A DNA stretch of 64,000 nucleotides from Streptosporangium sandarakinum (GCF_013409935.1 NZ_JACCCO010000001.1:2976001-3040000), one strand, 5' to 3'. Numbered from the stretch's first letter, positions 14,467 through 23,131 are shown. Made by a program: numbers and translations. The notes: generated by a model not told the origin, from the sequence alone.

Positions 14467-16668
14467 ATGGGCGACCGCAAACCTTCGATCAAGGTCAAGA
14501 TCTTCACCCTGCTACTTGTACCAATTGTCTCACTTGTAGCAATTTGGGGATTTGCGGCGGCCCTCACCCTGCAGAGCGGCCTGGAGCTGCTGCGGGCCAG
14601 CAAGGGCTACGAGTACGGGGTCGTCCCCACCCGGGCGCTGACCACCGCGCTCCAGCACGAGCGGCTGCTGTCCCTCGCCTACCTGGGCGGCAGCGGTTCC
14701 CGTGCCGAGCTGGACGCCCAGCGGAGCCGTACCAACGCCGCCCGGGCCGAGCTGGAGCGGCTGACGCCCCTCCTGGAGGAGAACTCGACCCCCGCGGTGT
14801 GGGAGCGGAGCAGCCGGCTGAGGGTCGCGCTGGACCGGCTCACCGAGATCAGGAGCGGGGTGGACACCCGTACCGCCACCCGCATTACGACCCTGGACGC
14901 CTACAGCGCCCTGGTCGGCTCGGCCTTCGACGCCTACAGCAAGATCAGCTCCGCGGACCCCGCCCTGGCCGACCAGATGCGCGCCGTCGTCATGGTGGGG
15001 CGCAGCCGCGAGATGCTCAGCCGGCAGGCCGCGCTCATCTCCGGCGCCGTGGCCTCGAAGACCATGAGCGCCGCCGAGCGCACCCGGTTCGGTGAGCTGG
15101 CGAGCAGCCGCAAGCTGCTCTACTCCCTCGGGTTCGACCAGTTCGACGCGGAGCTCCGGGAGCTGTACCGGAAGCTGGAGGGCTCCCCCGTCTACCTCGC
15201 GTTCGGACGGGTCGAGCACACCGCCCTCACCGGAGGCCGGCCCGACTCGTTCTGGGCGGCGAACGCGAAGGCGCTGTCGGACTCCTTCGACGACCTCGGC
15301 GGCCAGGCCAGCAAGCTCCTCACCGAACGGTCGGGGCCGGTCGCCACCGGCATCCTGGCCCGGATCGGCATCGCCGGCGGGCTCGGACTGGTGGCCGTGG
15401 CCTTCTCCGTGTTCATCTCGGTGCGGTTCGGCGGGCGGCTCGCCGCCGAGCTCGGCGGCCTCCAGCGCGCCGCCCTCGACCTGGCCCACCGGCGGCTGCC
15501 GGACGTGGTGGAGCGGCTCCGCAAGGGCGAGGACGTCTGCTCGGAGGTCCGCGAGCTGGACCACGGGACCACCGCCGAGGTCGCGAACGTCGGCCGGGCG
15601 TTCTCCTCCGTCCAGCGGACCGCCGTCGAGGCGGCCGTCGGCCAGGCCGAGCTGCGCAAGGCCGTCAACAAGGTGTTCGTCAACCTCGCCCGGCGCAGCC
15701 AGTCGCTCCTGCACCGGCAGCTCGCCATGCTGGAGGCGATGGAGAAGCGGGCCGGCGACCCCGACACCCTTGAGGAACTGTTCGCCATCGACCACCTGAC
15801 CACCCGCATGCGCCGCCACTCCGAGGGCCTGATCATCCTGTCCGGCGCCGTCCCCGGCCGGGGGTGGCGCACGCCCGTCATGGTCTACGACGTCGTCCGG
15901 GCCGCCGTCGAGGAGGTCGAGGACTACCAGCGGGTGACCGTGGCCGTTCCGCCCGGCCCCTGCGTCCAGGGCACGGTCGCGACCGACGTGATCCACCTGG
16001 TGGCCGAGCTGGTGGAGAACGCCGCCGTCTTCTCCCCCCCGAACACCACCGTGCGGGTCGGCGGCGAGGTCGTGGCCCGCGGCTACACCATCGAGGTGGA
16101 GGACCGGGGGCTCGGCATGGCCCCCGAGGAGATGGCCAGGCTCAACGAGCGGCTGGCCGGTCCGCCGGAGTTCGACCTGGCCGACAGCGACCGCCTCGGC
16201 CTGGTCGTGGTCACCCAGCTCGCCGCCCGGCACGGCATCCGCGTCACCCTGCGTCCCTCCCCGTTCGGCGGCACCACGGCGATCGTGCTCCTGCCGAACG
16301 AGCTGATGGCCGAGCCGTCCGCCTCCCGAACCGCCCACCGGACCGACGCCGAGCGGCTCTCCCCCGTCGGCCTCCCCCGCCGGGTACGGCGGGCCGCTCC
16401 CGCGCTGACCGCCCCGTCACCGGCACTGTCCGCCCCGCCCGCTCCGCCCGCTCCGTCCGCCCAGCCGCCCGCTCCGTCCGGCCGGCCGTCCGTCCCGCCG
16501 CCCACCTCCTCGTCCGTGCCGTCCGTGCCGTCCGTGCCGCCCACGCTGTCCGTGCCGTCCGCTCCGCCGCCCGCGCGGGACGAGACCCCCGAGCCGGTCA
16601 CGGGCAACCTGCTGACGTCGTTCCGCAACGGCTGGCACCGCGCGGAGCAGGAGAAAGGAGTGGAATGA
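14467..16668 (+). CDS. Conservon CvnA-like sensor with nitrate-sensing and ATPase domains
   Basis: A 733-residue membrane sensor of the CvnA type. A first membrane segment (residues 9-32) is followed by a nitrate/nitrite-sensing-like extracellular domain (LQHERLLSLAYLGG), a second membrane segment near residue 310, a HAMP-like linker and a kinase-like core. The core has HRQLAMLEAMEKR, LFAIDHLTTRMRRHSE and a GHKL ATPase domain (VAELVENAAVFSPPN; EDRGLGMAPEEM). No canonical phospho-accepting H box is present, as usual for CvnA. Residues from about 625 on are Pro/Ser/Ala-rich with PSVP repeats. I prefer the ATG at 14467 (GAGG four bases ahead) over the ATG at 14455. It overlaps the DUF742 gene by ATGA. 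Confidence 0.88.
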   Translation: MGDRKPSIKVKIFTLLLVPIVSLVAIWGFAAALTLQSGLELLRASKGYEYGVVPTRALTTALQHERLLSLAYLGGSGSRAELDAQRSRTNAARAELERLTPLLEENSTPAVWERSSRLRVALDRLTEIRSGVDTRTATRITTLDAYSALVGSAFDAYSKISSADPALADQMRAVVMVGRSREMLSRQAALISGAVASKTMSAAERTRFGELASSRKLLYSLGFDQFDAELRELYRKLEGSPVYLAFGRVEHTALTGGRPDSFWAANAKALSDSFDDLGGQASKLLTERSGPVATGILARIGIAGGLGLVAVAFSVFISVRFGGRLAAELGGLQRAALDLAHRRLPDVVERLRKGEDVCSEVRELDHGTTAEVANVGRAFSSVQRTAVEAAVGQAELRKAVNKVFVNLARRSQSLLHRQLAMLEAMEKRAGDPDTLEELFAIDHLTTRMRRHSEGLIILSGAVPGRGWRTPVMVYDVVRAAVEEVEDYQRVTVAVPPGPCVQGTVATDVIHLVAELVENAAVFSPPNTTVRVGGEVVARGYTIEVEDRGLGMAPEEMARLNERLAGPPEFDLADSDRLGLVVVTQLAARHGIRVTLRPSPFGGTTAIVLLPNELMAEPSASRTAHRTDAERLSPVGLPRRVRRAAPALTAPSPALSAPPAPPAPSAQPPAPSGRPSVPPPTSSSVPSVPSVPPTLSVPSAPPPARDETPEPVTGNLLTSFRNGWHRAEQEKGVE

Positions 16669-17018
16669 CGGATCACTGGCTCGACGACGCCGGGCCGATC
16701 GTCCGCCCCTACACGCTCACCCGCGGCCGGACCAGGGGCAGCGGAGCCTCGTTCGACCTGCTGGCCACGGTCGTGGTGGTCAGGTCGCCCCAGGAGGACC
16801 TGCCCCCCGAACATGTGCTGATCATGGACGCCTGCCGCTCGCCGACCTCGGTGGCCGAGATGGCCTCGGCCACCGGCCTGCCCGTCGGGGTGATCCGGGT
16901 GCTCCTCGGCGACCTGCGGGACTCCGGCCTGGTCGCGATCCGGCCGCCCACGCCCATCGCCGCGCTCCCCCGGGAGAACGTGCTGCGCGAGGTCCTGGCC
17001 GGGCTGAAGGGGTTGTGA
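16665..17018 (+). CDS. DUF742 protein (conservon CvnC-like)
   Basis: A 117-residue DUF742 protein. It starts with the typical IVRPYTLTRGRT segment and continues into a small winged-helix-like region (CRSPTSVAEMASATGLPVGVIRVLLGDLRDSGLV), ending EVLAGLKGL. In conservons this protein follows a Roadblock/LC7 protein and precedes a small Ras-like GTPase. Here it directly follows the CvnA-like gene with an ATGA overlap, and neither the Roadblock nor the GTPase gene is present. AAAGGAG supplies the ribosome-binding site. Confidence 0.9.
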   Translation: MTDHWLDDAGPIVRPYTLTRGRTRGSGASFDLLATVVVVRSPQEDLPPEHVLIMDACRSPTSVAEMASATGLPVGVIRVLLGDLRDSGLVAIRPPTPIAALPRENVLREVLAGLKGL

Positions 17019-17160
17019 ACCGCCCGGCACCGTACGGCGCGGCGGCCTCGGGGTGGCGACCCGGTGACCCGACGGCCTGGCCGTACGGCGACGTCCGGGC
17101 GGCGGCTCGGCCCCATGACGACCCCCTGACGGCCACACGGCGGCCGGGCGGCGCGGAGGA

Positions 17161-17652
17161 TCAGTCGGTGGCCAGCCGGGCGTGCCGTTCCACGTCGTGC
17201 CGGACGTCCCCGTACCGCAGCTTGCCCCGTTCCACCCCCTCGACCTTGAACCCGGCCCTGGCCGCCACCGCGCACGAGGCCGTGTTGTCCGTACGGTGCC
17301 CGAGCTCCAGGCGGAACAGGCCGCGCTCCGCGAAGGCCCAGTCCGCCAGCCTGCGGACCGCCGCCACCGCCACCCCGCGCCCCCTGGCGTGCGGGGACGT
17401 CCAGTAGGAGACCCAGCCGGTGTCGTGGGCGTCGATGTTGCTCACCGCCACGTTCCCCACGACCTCGCCGCCGGCCACCACGGCGAAGGCCCGCGCGTCG
17501 TCGCGGAAGCGCCACGTCCCCATCCACTCCAGGGCCGCCCGCCGGGTGTCGACCGGCCAGGCCGACTGCTGCGCCATGTCCGGAGAGCTGAACGCGTCGA
17601 GCACGACCCCGATGTCGTCGGGGTGCCAGTCACGCAGTTCGACATCGATCAT
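17161..17652 (-). CDS. GNAT-family N-acetyltransferase
   Basis: A 163-residue acetyltransferase of the RimJ/RimL kind. The N-terminus is LRDWHPDDIGVVLDAF, the central strands read AFAVVAGGEVVGNVAVSNI, and the acetyl-CoA loop is SPHARGRGVAVAAVRRLADWAF (Q/RxxGxG/A pattern), followed by LELGHRTDNTASCAVAARAGF, a typical asparagine-containing segment. Likely substrates are an N-terminal amine or a small molecule. It is convergent with the DUF742 gene (142-base gap) and divergent from the next acetyltransferase gene; the start at 17652 is a clear ATG. Confidence 0.88.
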   Translation of the reverse strand: MIDVELRDWHPDDIGVVLDAFSSPDMAQQSAWPVDTRRAALEWMGTWRFRDDARAFAVVAGGEVVGNVAVSNIDAHDTGWVSYWTSPHARGRGVAVAAVRRLADWAFAERGLFRLELGHRTDNTASCAVAARAGFKVEGVERGKLRYGDVRHDVERHARLATD

Positions 17653-17763
17653 GCCGCGCAGGGTATGCCACCGGCGGCGCGCCGGGAAGGCTCGCCGCCA
17701 GGCTCCCGATCCGGTGTCCATCACATCTTTTTGGAGCGCTCCCACTTGAAGAATGATCCTCGC

Positions 17764-18090
17764 ATGCCGACCGTTCGGCCCTACCGGCCCGATGACCGCG
17801 CCGCGCTCGGTGACATCTGCGTGCGAACCGCCCACGAGGGCGGCGACTCCCGGCGCATCCATCCCGACCTCGACCTGTTGCCGGACCACCGGCGCAGGGG
17901 GCACGGCCGCGCGCTGATGAACGCCTTCCTCGACGCCCTGCACCGCAAGGGGGTGGCCGCGGTGCACCCGGGCAGGGTCACCGCCGACACCGCCGCGCGG
18001 GCCTTCTACGACCGCCTGGGGTTCCACGAGATCCCGGTCGCCGGCCCCGGTCCCCTCACCTACCTGGGCCGGAGGACGGCCCCGATGTGA
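17764..18090 (+). CDS. GNAT-family acetyltransferase remnant, internally deleted
   Basis: A 108-residue frame joining the two ends of a GNAT protein. The first 30 residues (VRPYRPDDRAALGDICVRTA) are a normal N-terminus. The second part (HRRRGHGRALMNAFLDAL, then TADTAARAFYDRLGFHEIP) is the acetyl-CoA loop and C-terminus. Full-length relatives of about 200 residues have about 90 more between the two, including the central sheet. The junction lies near codons 33-40 (IHPDLDLLPDH) and keeps the frame. The product is unlikely to be a working enzyme. It is divergent from the intact GNAT gene, 111 bases away. Confidence 0.7.
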   Translation: MPTVRPYRPDDRAALGDICVRTAHEGGDSRRIHPDLDLLPDHRRRGHGRALMNAFLDALHRKGVAAVHPGRVTADTAARAFYDRLGFHEIPVAGPGPLTYLGRRTAPM

Positions 18091-18155
18091 GGCCCGCGGC
18101 GCCGCGCCGCCGCCCCGCCCCCGGATCGGAAACTCCCAGATAGATCTAAGTCTGT

Positions 18156-18491
18156 ATGGGCACTCAAGCTCGTATGAGTGACGATTCGCAGAGCCACGAC
18201 TTTCGAGGAAGGGAATTCGGGGGCGACCCCTCCGACCGGCCGAGGACGATGGGGGAGATAGCGGTGAATCTGGCGGTGAGCGAGGCGCTGGCCAACCACG
18301 GCCATCACGCGCTGGTCAACGCGCACGAGGCCGCGGCCAGCAGCCACGAGCTGATGGCCGAGGCGGGGGTGGGGGATGTGGACGAGCATCTGGGCCTGGC
18401 GCAGTGGCACCGATGGTGCGCGGTCGTCGAGGACCAGCTCGCCGACGAGGCCGACCAGCGGACACCCGCCAGGAGGAAGACCGACTCCTGA
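18156..18491 (+). CDS. Hypothetical protein
   Basis: An 111-residue hydrophilic protein rich in His, Ala, Asp and Glu, with no membrane segment. After a disordered start (DDSQSHDFRGREF) a helical region (MGEIAVNLAVSEALANHGHHALVNAHEAAA) is followed by a Trp-containing segment (LAQWHRWCAVVEDQLADEAD). No family recognised. A second ATG at 18174 is possible, and neither start has a clear ribosome-binding site. GC-rich third positions support coding. Confidence 0.55.
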   Translation: MGTQARMSDDSQSHDFRGREFGGDPSDRPRTMGEIAVNLAVSEALANHGHHALVNAHEAAASSHELMAEAGVGDVDEHLGLAQWHRWCAVVEDQLADEADQRTPARRKTDS

Positions 18492-18611
18492 GGGAAGGGC
18501 GGCGTCTGCGCCCCATCGCCACTCTTCGCTTCACGGCGCCGTCCAGGCGCCGCCAGGGACGGTGGCCGTCCGGTCCTCGACACGGCCGGACGGCCCCGCC
18601 CGAACCCCGCG

Positions 18612-18947
18612 TCAGTCGCGCGGGATGGCCTCGATGGCCCGCATGTTCTCCTCACCCCACACGCCGAGCGGGATGAGCGCGGTGTTGAGCGATTGCCCGA
18701 ACTCGGTCAGGGAGTACTCCACCTTCGGCGGGACCTGGTGGTAGACCTCGCGGTGCACCAGGCCGTGCGCCTCCATCTCCCGCAGCATCTGGATGAGCAT
18801 CTTCTCGCTGATCCCCGGCACCGACCGCTTCAGCTCGCCGAACCGGCGCGGTTCGTGGTGGAGTGCCCACAGGATCAGCGCCTTCCACTTGCCGCCCACG
18901 ATGTCCACGGCGGCGTCGAGCCCGCACGAGTAGGTCCGCTTCCTCAT
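18612..18947 (-). CDS. HxlR-family transcriptional regulator
   Basis: A 111-residue winged-helix regulator. The start RKRTYSCGLDAAVDIVGGKWK contains the single N-terminal Cys common in this family; GKWKALILWALHHEPRRFGELKRSV is the HxlR signature, followed by ISEKMLIQMLREMEAHGLV and the wing HQVPPKVEYSLTEFG. I chose the ATG at 18947, which has GGGGAG ahead. It is divergent from an imine reductase-like gene across a 398-base gap with repeated TACC/GGTA half-sites, so it probably controls that gene through a redox or electrophile signal. Confidence 0.9.
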   Translation of the reverse strand: MRKRTYSCGLDAAVDIVGGKWKALILWALHHEPRRFGELKRSVPGISEKMLIQMLREMEAHGLVHREVYHQVPPKVEYSLTEFGQSLNTALIPLGVWGEENMRAIEAIPRD

Positions 18948-19030
18948 CCCGCTCCCCGCGTCCTGGGGCCTGTTCCGTGGCTTCTCGCCTGTCGAGGCCT
19001 CCCAGGCGGCCCCGCGCGGCTCGGCATGCT

Positions 19031-19066
19031 TACCAAAAGGTATGTACCCGACCAAATAGTAGGTAC
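19031..19066. promoter_or_regulatory. Cluster of TACC/GGTA half-sites (HxlR operator candidate)
   Basis: TACCAAAAGGTA (19031-19042) is an inverted repeat with a 4-base spacer. A second dyad, GTACC-N13-GGTAC (19044-19066), follows at once. HxlR-type regulators are known to bind GTAC-containing inverted repeats. The cluster lies 84 bases upstream of the HxlR start and in the shared divergent region. Confidence 0.45.
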
Positions 19067-19345
19067 TTGAGGAAAAGTCAGCAAGGGCGCAGGATCGAAA
19101 CGTCCGGCGAGCCTCGCCGGAGCGTCCCGGCCGATCCCGCCGCGCGCCGCCACCACCGGCGTCCGATGGAACCGCCAGGCCGGAAGGACCGCCAGGCCGG
19201 TGGAATCACCGGGCCGGTCAACCGCCGTACCGGCGGGACCGCCGTGCCGGATGAACCCGTACGCCCGGGAGCCTCCCGTACCGGAAGGCCCGGTCCGCCA
19301 TGCCGGGAGGCCGCCCGGCCCGTATTCGACGAATCGGAGAAGAGA
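19067..19345. other. Gap with imperfect GC-rich short repeats
   Basis: Between the operator cluster and the imine reductase start lie about 280 bases with many copies of short units resembling ACCGCCAGGCCGG, ACCGCCGTACCGG and CCGGAAGGCCC. They look like slipped or diverged tandem repeats. No convincing gene is seen in either strand here; the ribosome-binding region of the downstream gene is at the right end (GGAGAAGAGA). Confidence 0.5.
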
Positions 19346-20242
19346 ATGACCATGAACGACAACGCGCCCGTGACGGTCCTCGGACTGGGTGCGATGGGAA
19401 CGGCGCTGGCCGGGGCGTTCCTGGACGCCGGTCACCCCGTCACCGTGTGGAACCGTACGGCGGGCAGGGCGGCGGACCTCGTCGCCCGGGGCGCCACCGA
19501 GGCCGCCACCGCGGCCGAGGCGGTGTCCGCGAGCCCCCTCGTCGTCGTCTGCCTGCTGAACGACGACACCGTGCGCGAGGTCCTCGACGGGGCGGTCGGC
19601 TCCCTGGCCGGCCGTACCGTGGTCAACCTCACCAACGGCACACCCCGGCAGGCCCGGGAGGCGGCCGACCGGGCGGCCGGGCACGGCGTCGGCTACGTGG
19701 ACGGCGGCATCATGGCGGTCCCGCCCATGATCGGCACCCCCGGGTCGCTGGTCCTCTACAGCGGTTCGCCCGAGGGCTTCCACGCCCACGAGCGGACCCT
19801 CGGCGCGCTGGGCCGCGCCATGTACCTCGGCGAGGACGCGGGTCTGGCCGCGCTGTACGACATCGCGCTGCTCAGCGCGATGTACGGGATGTTCGGCGGG
19901 TTCTTCCACGCCCTCGCCCTGACCGGCTCGGAGAAGGTGCCGGCGACGGAGTTCGCGCCGCTGGTCGCCCCCTGGCTCACCGCCATGATGGCCGCCTTCC
20001 CCGGGATGGCGGAGGCGGTCGACTCCGGCGACCACTCGGCCGCCGCCTCCAACCTCGCCATGCAGGCGACCGCCTACGTCAACCTGCTGGACGCCAGCAC
20101 CGACCAGGGCGTCAGCACCGAACTGGTCGAGCCCATGCGGGCGCTGCTCGACCAGGGCGTCGCCGCGGGCCTCGGCGCCGGTGACGTCTCCAGCCTGGTG
20201 GACCTGCTGCGCACCGCCCCCGCCGGAACGGCCGGCGCGTAG
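19346..20242 (+). CDS. NAD(P)-dependent oxidoreductase, imine reductase-like
   Basis: A 298-residue protein of the beta-hydroxyacid dehydrogenase/6-phosphogluconate dehydrogenase superfamily, closest in layout to imine reductases. The Rossmann motif is VTVLGLGAMGTALAGAF and the Arg in VWNRT fits NADP binding. The C-terminal half is helical with DIALLSAMYGMFGGFFHALAL, typical of the dimer domain. The ATG at 19346 has GAGAAGAG ahead; an ATG two codons later is also possible. A clear paralog, now broken, lies at 29368-29968. The divergent HxlR regulator is the likely controller. Confidence 0.87.
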   Translation: MTMNDNAPVTVLGLGAMGTALAGAFLDAGHPVTVWNRTAGRAADLVARGATEAATAAEAVSASPLVVVCLLNDDTVREVLDGAVGSLAGRTVVNLTNGTPRQAREAADRAAGHGVGYVDGGIMAVPPMIGTPGSLVLYSGSPEGFHAHERTLGALGRAMYLGEDAGLAALYDIALLSAMYGMFGGFFHALALTGSEKVPATEFAPLVAPWLTAMMAAFPGMAEAVDSGDHSAAASNLAMQATAYVNLLDASTDQGVSTELVEPMRALLDQGVAAGLGAGDVSSLVDLLRTAPAGTAGA

Positions 20243-20384
20243 GGGAGGCCCGCCGGAACGGCCGGCGCGAAGAGGGAGAAGGAGCGGACGATGACCCACG
20301 ACCGGCCCACCCCGGTGGCCGTGGCCGCCGCCCGCGCCGCTTCCCTGCCCTGCCGGTCCCCGTCCTCCCCGCCCGGCGGGACGG

Positions 20385-21674
20385 TCACCCTTCTCCGGTC
20401 CCGGCCGCGCCGTCCACCGTCGAGGCCGCCCGGGTGAGGAAGAGTGCCCGCTCCCGTTCGTTGCGGGTCAGCTCTGCGGCCCGCTCGAACTCCGCACGGG
20501 CCTCCGCCGCGCGGCCCAGCCGCGCCAGCAGTTCCCCCCGTACGGCCGGCAACTGCGGATAGCCGCGCAGCGCCCGCTCCGCCCCCAGCCCGTCCACGAT
20601 CTCAAGCCCGCGGGCCGGACCGTACGCCATGCCCACCGCGACCGCGCGGTTCAGCTCCACGACGGGAGAGGGGGCGACGTGGGCCAGCACCCGGTAGAGG
20701 GCGGCCATCCGCTCCCAGTCGGTTTCCTCGGTGGACCGCGCGCGGGCGTGGCAGGCGGCGATGGCGGCCTGCAAGCCGTACGGGCCGAGGGTGCCGAGTG
20801 CCTCGGCGCGCCCGAGCGCCTCCAGCCCGCGGCGGATCAACAGCCGGTCCCACAGGCTCCGGTCCTGGTCGCCGAGCAGGACCGGTTCGCCGTCCGGGCC
20901 CGTCCTGGCCCGGACGCGGGACGCCTGGATCTCCATCAGGGCGACCAGCCCGTGCACCTCGGCCTCGCCGGGCATCAGCCCTGCCAGGACCCGGCCGAGG
21001 CGCAGCGCCTCCTCGCAGAGCGACGGGCGTGCCCAGTCGTCACCGGCCGTCGCCGAATAGCCTTCGTTGAAGACGAGGTAGACGACCTCCAGGACCGACG
21101 AGAGCCGTCCGGGCAGCTCGGCGGGCGGGGGCAGCTCGATCGGCACCCGCTTCTCGGCGAGGGTGCGCTTGGCCCGGGAGATCCGCTGGCCGACGGTCGG
21201 TTCGGGCACCAGGAAGGCCCGGGCGATCTCCTGCGTCGTCAGGCCGCCCAGCAGGCGGAGGGTGAGGGCCAGGCGCCCCTCGACCGGCAGCACCGGGTGG
21301 CAGGCGGTGAACAGCAGACGCAGCACGTCGTCGCCGATGTGGTCGTCGAGGGCGTCGTCCAGCTCGGCCTCGGCCGTCTCCTGCCGGACCTCCAGGTCGC
21401 GGCCGACCTCCCGGAGCTTGCGCTCGTAGCGGGTCCTGCGGCGCAGTAGGTCGACCGCCCGGTGCTTGGCGGTGAGTGTGAGCCACGCGCCCGGGTTCTC
21501 CGGCACGCCGGACTCCGGCCACTGCTCCAGCGCGGCGACCAGGGCGTCCTGCGCCAGTTCCTCGGCCAGGCCGATGTCGCCCACCATCCGGGCGAGCCCC
21601 GCGACCACCCGGGCGGACTCGATCCGCCAGACCGCCTCGATCACCCGGCGAGGGTCTTCGATCGTCACGGCCAC
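20385..21674 (-). CDS. ECF42-type RNA polymerase sigma factor
   Basis: A 429-residue sigma factor. Region 2 is at residues 10-75 (VWRIESARVVAGLARMVGDIGLAEELAQDALVAAL), region 4 at about 110-170 (LRLLGGLTTQEIARAFLVPEPTVGQRISRAKRTL), followed by the DUF6596 region (VLEVVYLVFNEGYSAT) and a TPR-like C-terminal extension (LYRVLAHVAPSPVVELNRAVAVGMAYGPARGLE). This architecture defines the ECF42 group, which lacks an anti-sigma factor and sits beside DGPF proteins; one is coded just upstream. I chose the GTG at 21674 with GAGGTG nine bases ahead; an upstream in-frame start at 21713 is possible. Confidence 0.88.
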   Translation of the reverse strand: MAVTIEDPRRVIEAVWRIESARVVAGLARMVGDIGLAEELAQDALVAALEQWPESGVPENPGAWLTLTAKHRAVDLLRRRTRYERKLREVGRDLEVRQETAEAELDDALDDHIGDDVLRLLFTACHPVLPVEGRLALTLRLLGGLTTQEIARAFLVPEPTVGQRISRAKRTLAEKRVPIELPPPAELPGRLSSVLEVVYLVFNEGYSATAGDDWARPSLCEEALRLGRVLAGLMPGEAEVHGLVALMEIQASRVRARTGPDGEPVLLGDQDRSLWDRLLIRRGLEALGRAEALGTLGPYGLQAAIAACHARARSTEETDWERMAALYRVLAHVAPSPVVELNRAVAVGMAYGPARGLEIVDGLGAERALRGYPQLPAVRGELLARLGRAAEARAEFERAAELTRNERERALFLTRAASTVDGAAGTGEG

Positions 21675-21836
21675 CGATCCAAACACCTCGTCCCCGCCCG
21701 CGGCAATTCTCACCGCGGGCGAAGCGGGACGGGCGGAACCGGACGGCCCTGCCCGCGGGCGGATCGGGCCGGAGCGACCGGGCCGGACCGGGGTGGACGG
21801 TCAGGCCAGGGCGGCGAGTCAGGCGGGGACAGACGG

Positions 21837-22211
21837 TCAGGCCGGGGCGGCGAAGTCCTCGGGGCCCATGACGCGCCGGATGTCGGCCTCGCCCTCCCAG
21901 CCCTGCCAGAGGTCGCGGTGCAGCCGCAGGAACCTGGAGGTCCACTCGACGGCCTCCTCCTTCGAGCTGACCTGGTAGAGGGCGTAGCTGATCAGTTCCT
22001 TGGCCTCGGCGAACGGCCCGTCCGTGACGCTCAGCCGTCCCCCGGCGAGTTCGACCCGCGCGCCCTGCGCGCTCGGGGCGAGCCCCGCGGTGTCGAGCAT
22101 GACGCCGGCCCCGGTGGCCTCCTCGCCGAGCTTCATGATGGCCTCCATCAGCTCGGCGGGCGGCGGGGTGGCGGGCTGGGAGGTGACGCTGAGGGTGATC
22201 ATGTATCGCAT
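21837..22211 (-). CDS. YCII-related DGPF domain protein
   Basis: A 124-residue ferredoxin-like alpha/beta protein. It begins MRYMITLSVTS and carries the name-giving VTDGPFAEAKE motif (residues 63-73), then YALYQVSSKEEAVEWTSRFL and a C-terminal RRVMGPEDF. Such proteins occur with ECF42 sigma factors in many actinobacteria and may act in the same signalling path; their biochemical activity is not known. The ATG is preceded by GAAGGAGAA. It lies 162 bases upstream of the sigma gene on the same strand. Confidence 0.88.
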   Translation of the reverse strand: MRYMITLSVTSQPATPPPAELMEAIMKLGEEATGAGVMLDTAGLAPSAQGARVELAGGRLSVTDGPFAEAKELISYALYQVSSKEEAVEWTSRFLRLHRDLWQGWEGEADIRRVMGPEDFAAPA

Positions 22212-22504
22212 GGGGTTCTCCTTCGATGCGGTCCAGGGGCCGGACTCTCTGTTCCTCTCGGCCCTCTGACCACGCTTCGAACGGGACGGGGCCGTTTCGA
22301 CAGCGCGGCCGGAACTTTTTCAAGATTTTTCTGCGTCGACCCGGGATCGCCCGACGCGGGACCGCCCGGCCCTGAACCGCCCGACACGGGACCGCCCGGG
22401 GCCGGCCGCACGGACCGGCCGATGCCGTCATCACCGTCCGCGGCCTTACCTGACGAACCCGGGTCGCCCACCGCCGCGACGGCCTCCGTGGCGAGGCCGG
22501 TGAT

Positions 22505-23041
22505 TCAGTCCTCTCGTCCGTCCGGCTTCTCGGCGGCCTGCCACACGGCGTCCAGATCGTCGGCGTAGTACTCGATCGCCCGCCGATATCTCTGCACCCC
22601 GTGGTCGCCGCTGGTTGCCGCCAGCGTCCTCAGTAGCAGCCGCACCGCCTCGCGGCCCTCGCCGCTGTTGTACAGGGCCATGGACAGGAACGTCTGCAAC
22701 GCCGGGGCCTCCGGGAACTCCTCCAGCCCGCGGCGCAGGGTCTCCACGGCGGAGTCGTACCGGCCCAGCACCCGGTAGGTGCTTCCCAGCCCGAGGAAGG
22801 CCCCGTGGCGATCTTCCCGCGACAGCCCCTCGCCGCTCAGGGCGCGCTCGTAGAACGGGACGGCCTCCGTCTCCAGGCCGAGCGTGTCGTGCGCCCAGGC
22901 CGTCTGGTAGGCGACCTCGGCGTCCTCCGGATACCGTGCGGCCAGTTCCACCAACTGTTCCCGGGCCTGCTCGGCCTGGCCCTGTTCCCGCAACCGCACG
23001 GCTCCCGCCAGCGCCGCGTCCCGCTCGTGATCATCGCTCAT
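22505..23041 (-). CDS. Tetratricopeptide repeat protein
   Basis: A 178-residue soluble protein built of about three to four TPR helical pairs: AVRLREQGQAEQAREQLVELAARYPEDAEVAYQ-like, then AWAHDTLGLETEAVPFYERAL, GLGSTYRVLGRYDSAVETLRRGLEEFPE and LSMALYNSGEGREAVRLLLRTL, with the Gly/Ala/Pro spacing of TPRs. It probably mediates protein contacts. The upstream half of the gap before the DGPF gene (22280-22340) is AT-rich; the gap also holds imperfect CCGCCCGG repeats but no gene. Confidence 0.8.
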   Translation of the reverse strand: MSDDHERDAALAGAVRLREQGQAEQAREQLVELAARYPEDAEVAYQTAWAHDTLGLETEAVPFYERALSGEGLSREDRHGAFLGLGSTYRVLGRYDSAVETLRRGLEEFPEAPALQTFLSMALYNSGEGREAVRLLLRTLAATSGDHGVQRYRRAIEYYADDLDAVWQAAEKPDGRED

Positions 23042-23131
23042 GCCGCCCTACGCTGGCACACCGCCCCGCGGTCGACAAACCGCCGGTCATGCCACGGCCG
23101 CGCATCGGACGACCGTCGCGGTACCGCCGGG

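Noticed and set aside
14530..16338. 602-residue open frame opposite the conservon sensor gene
   Set aside because: Composition is that of an antisense shadow and the plus strand frame has recognisable domains.
16380..16570. Repeated TCCGTGCCG-type units in the sensor gene
   Set aside because: They code for the Pro/Ser/Val low-complexity tail of the protein; no separate repeat element is needed.
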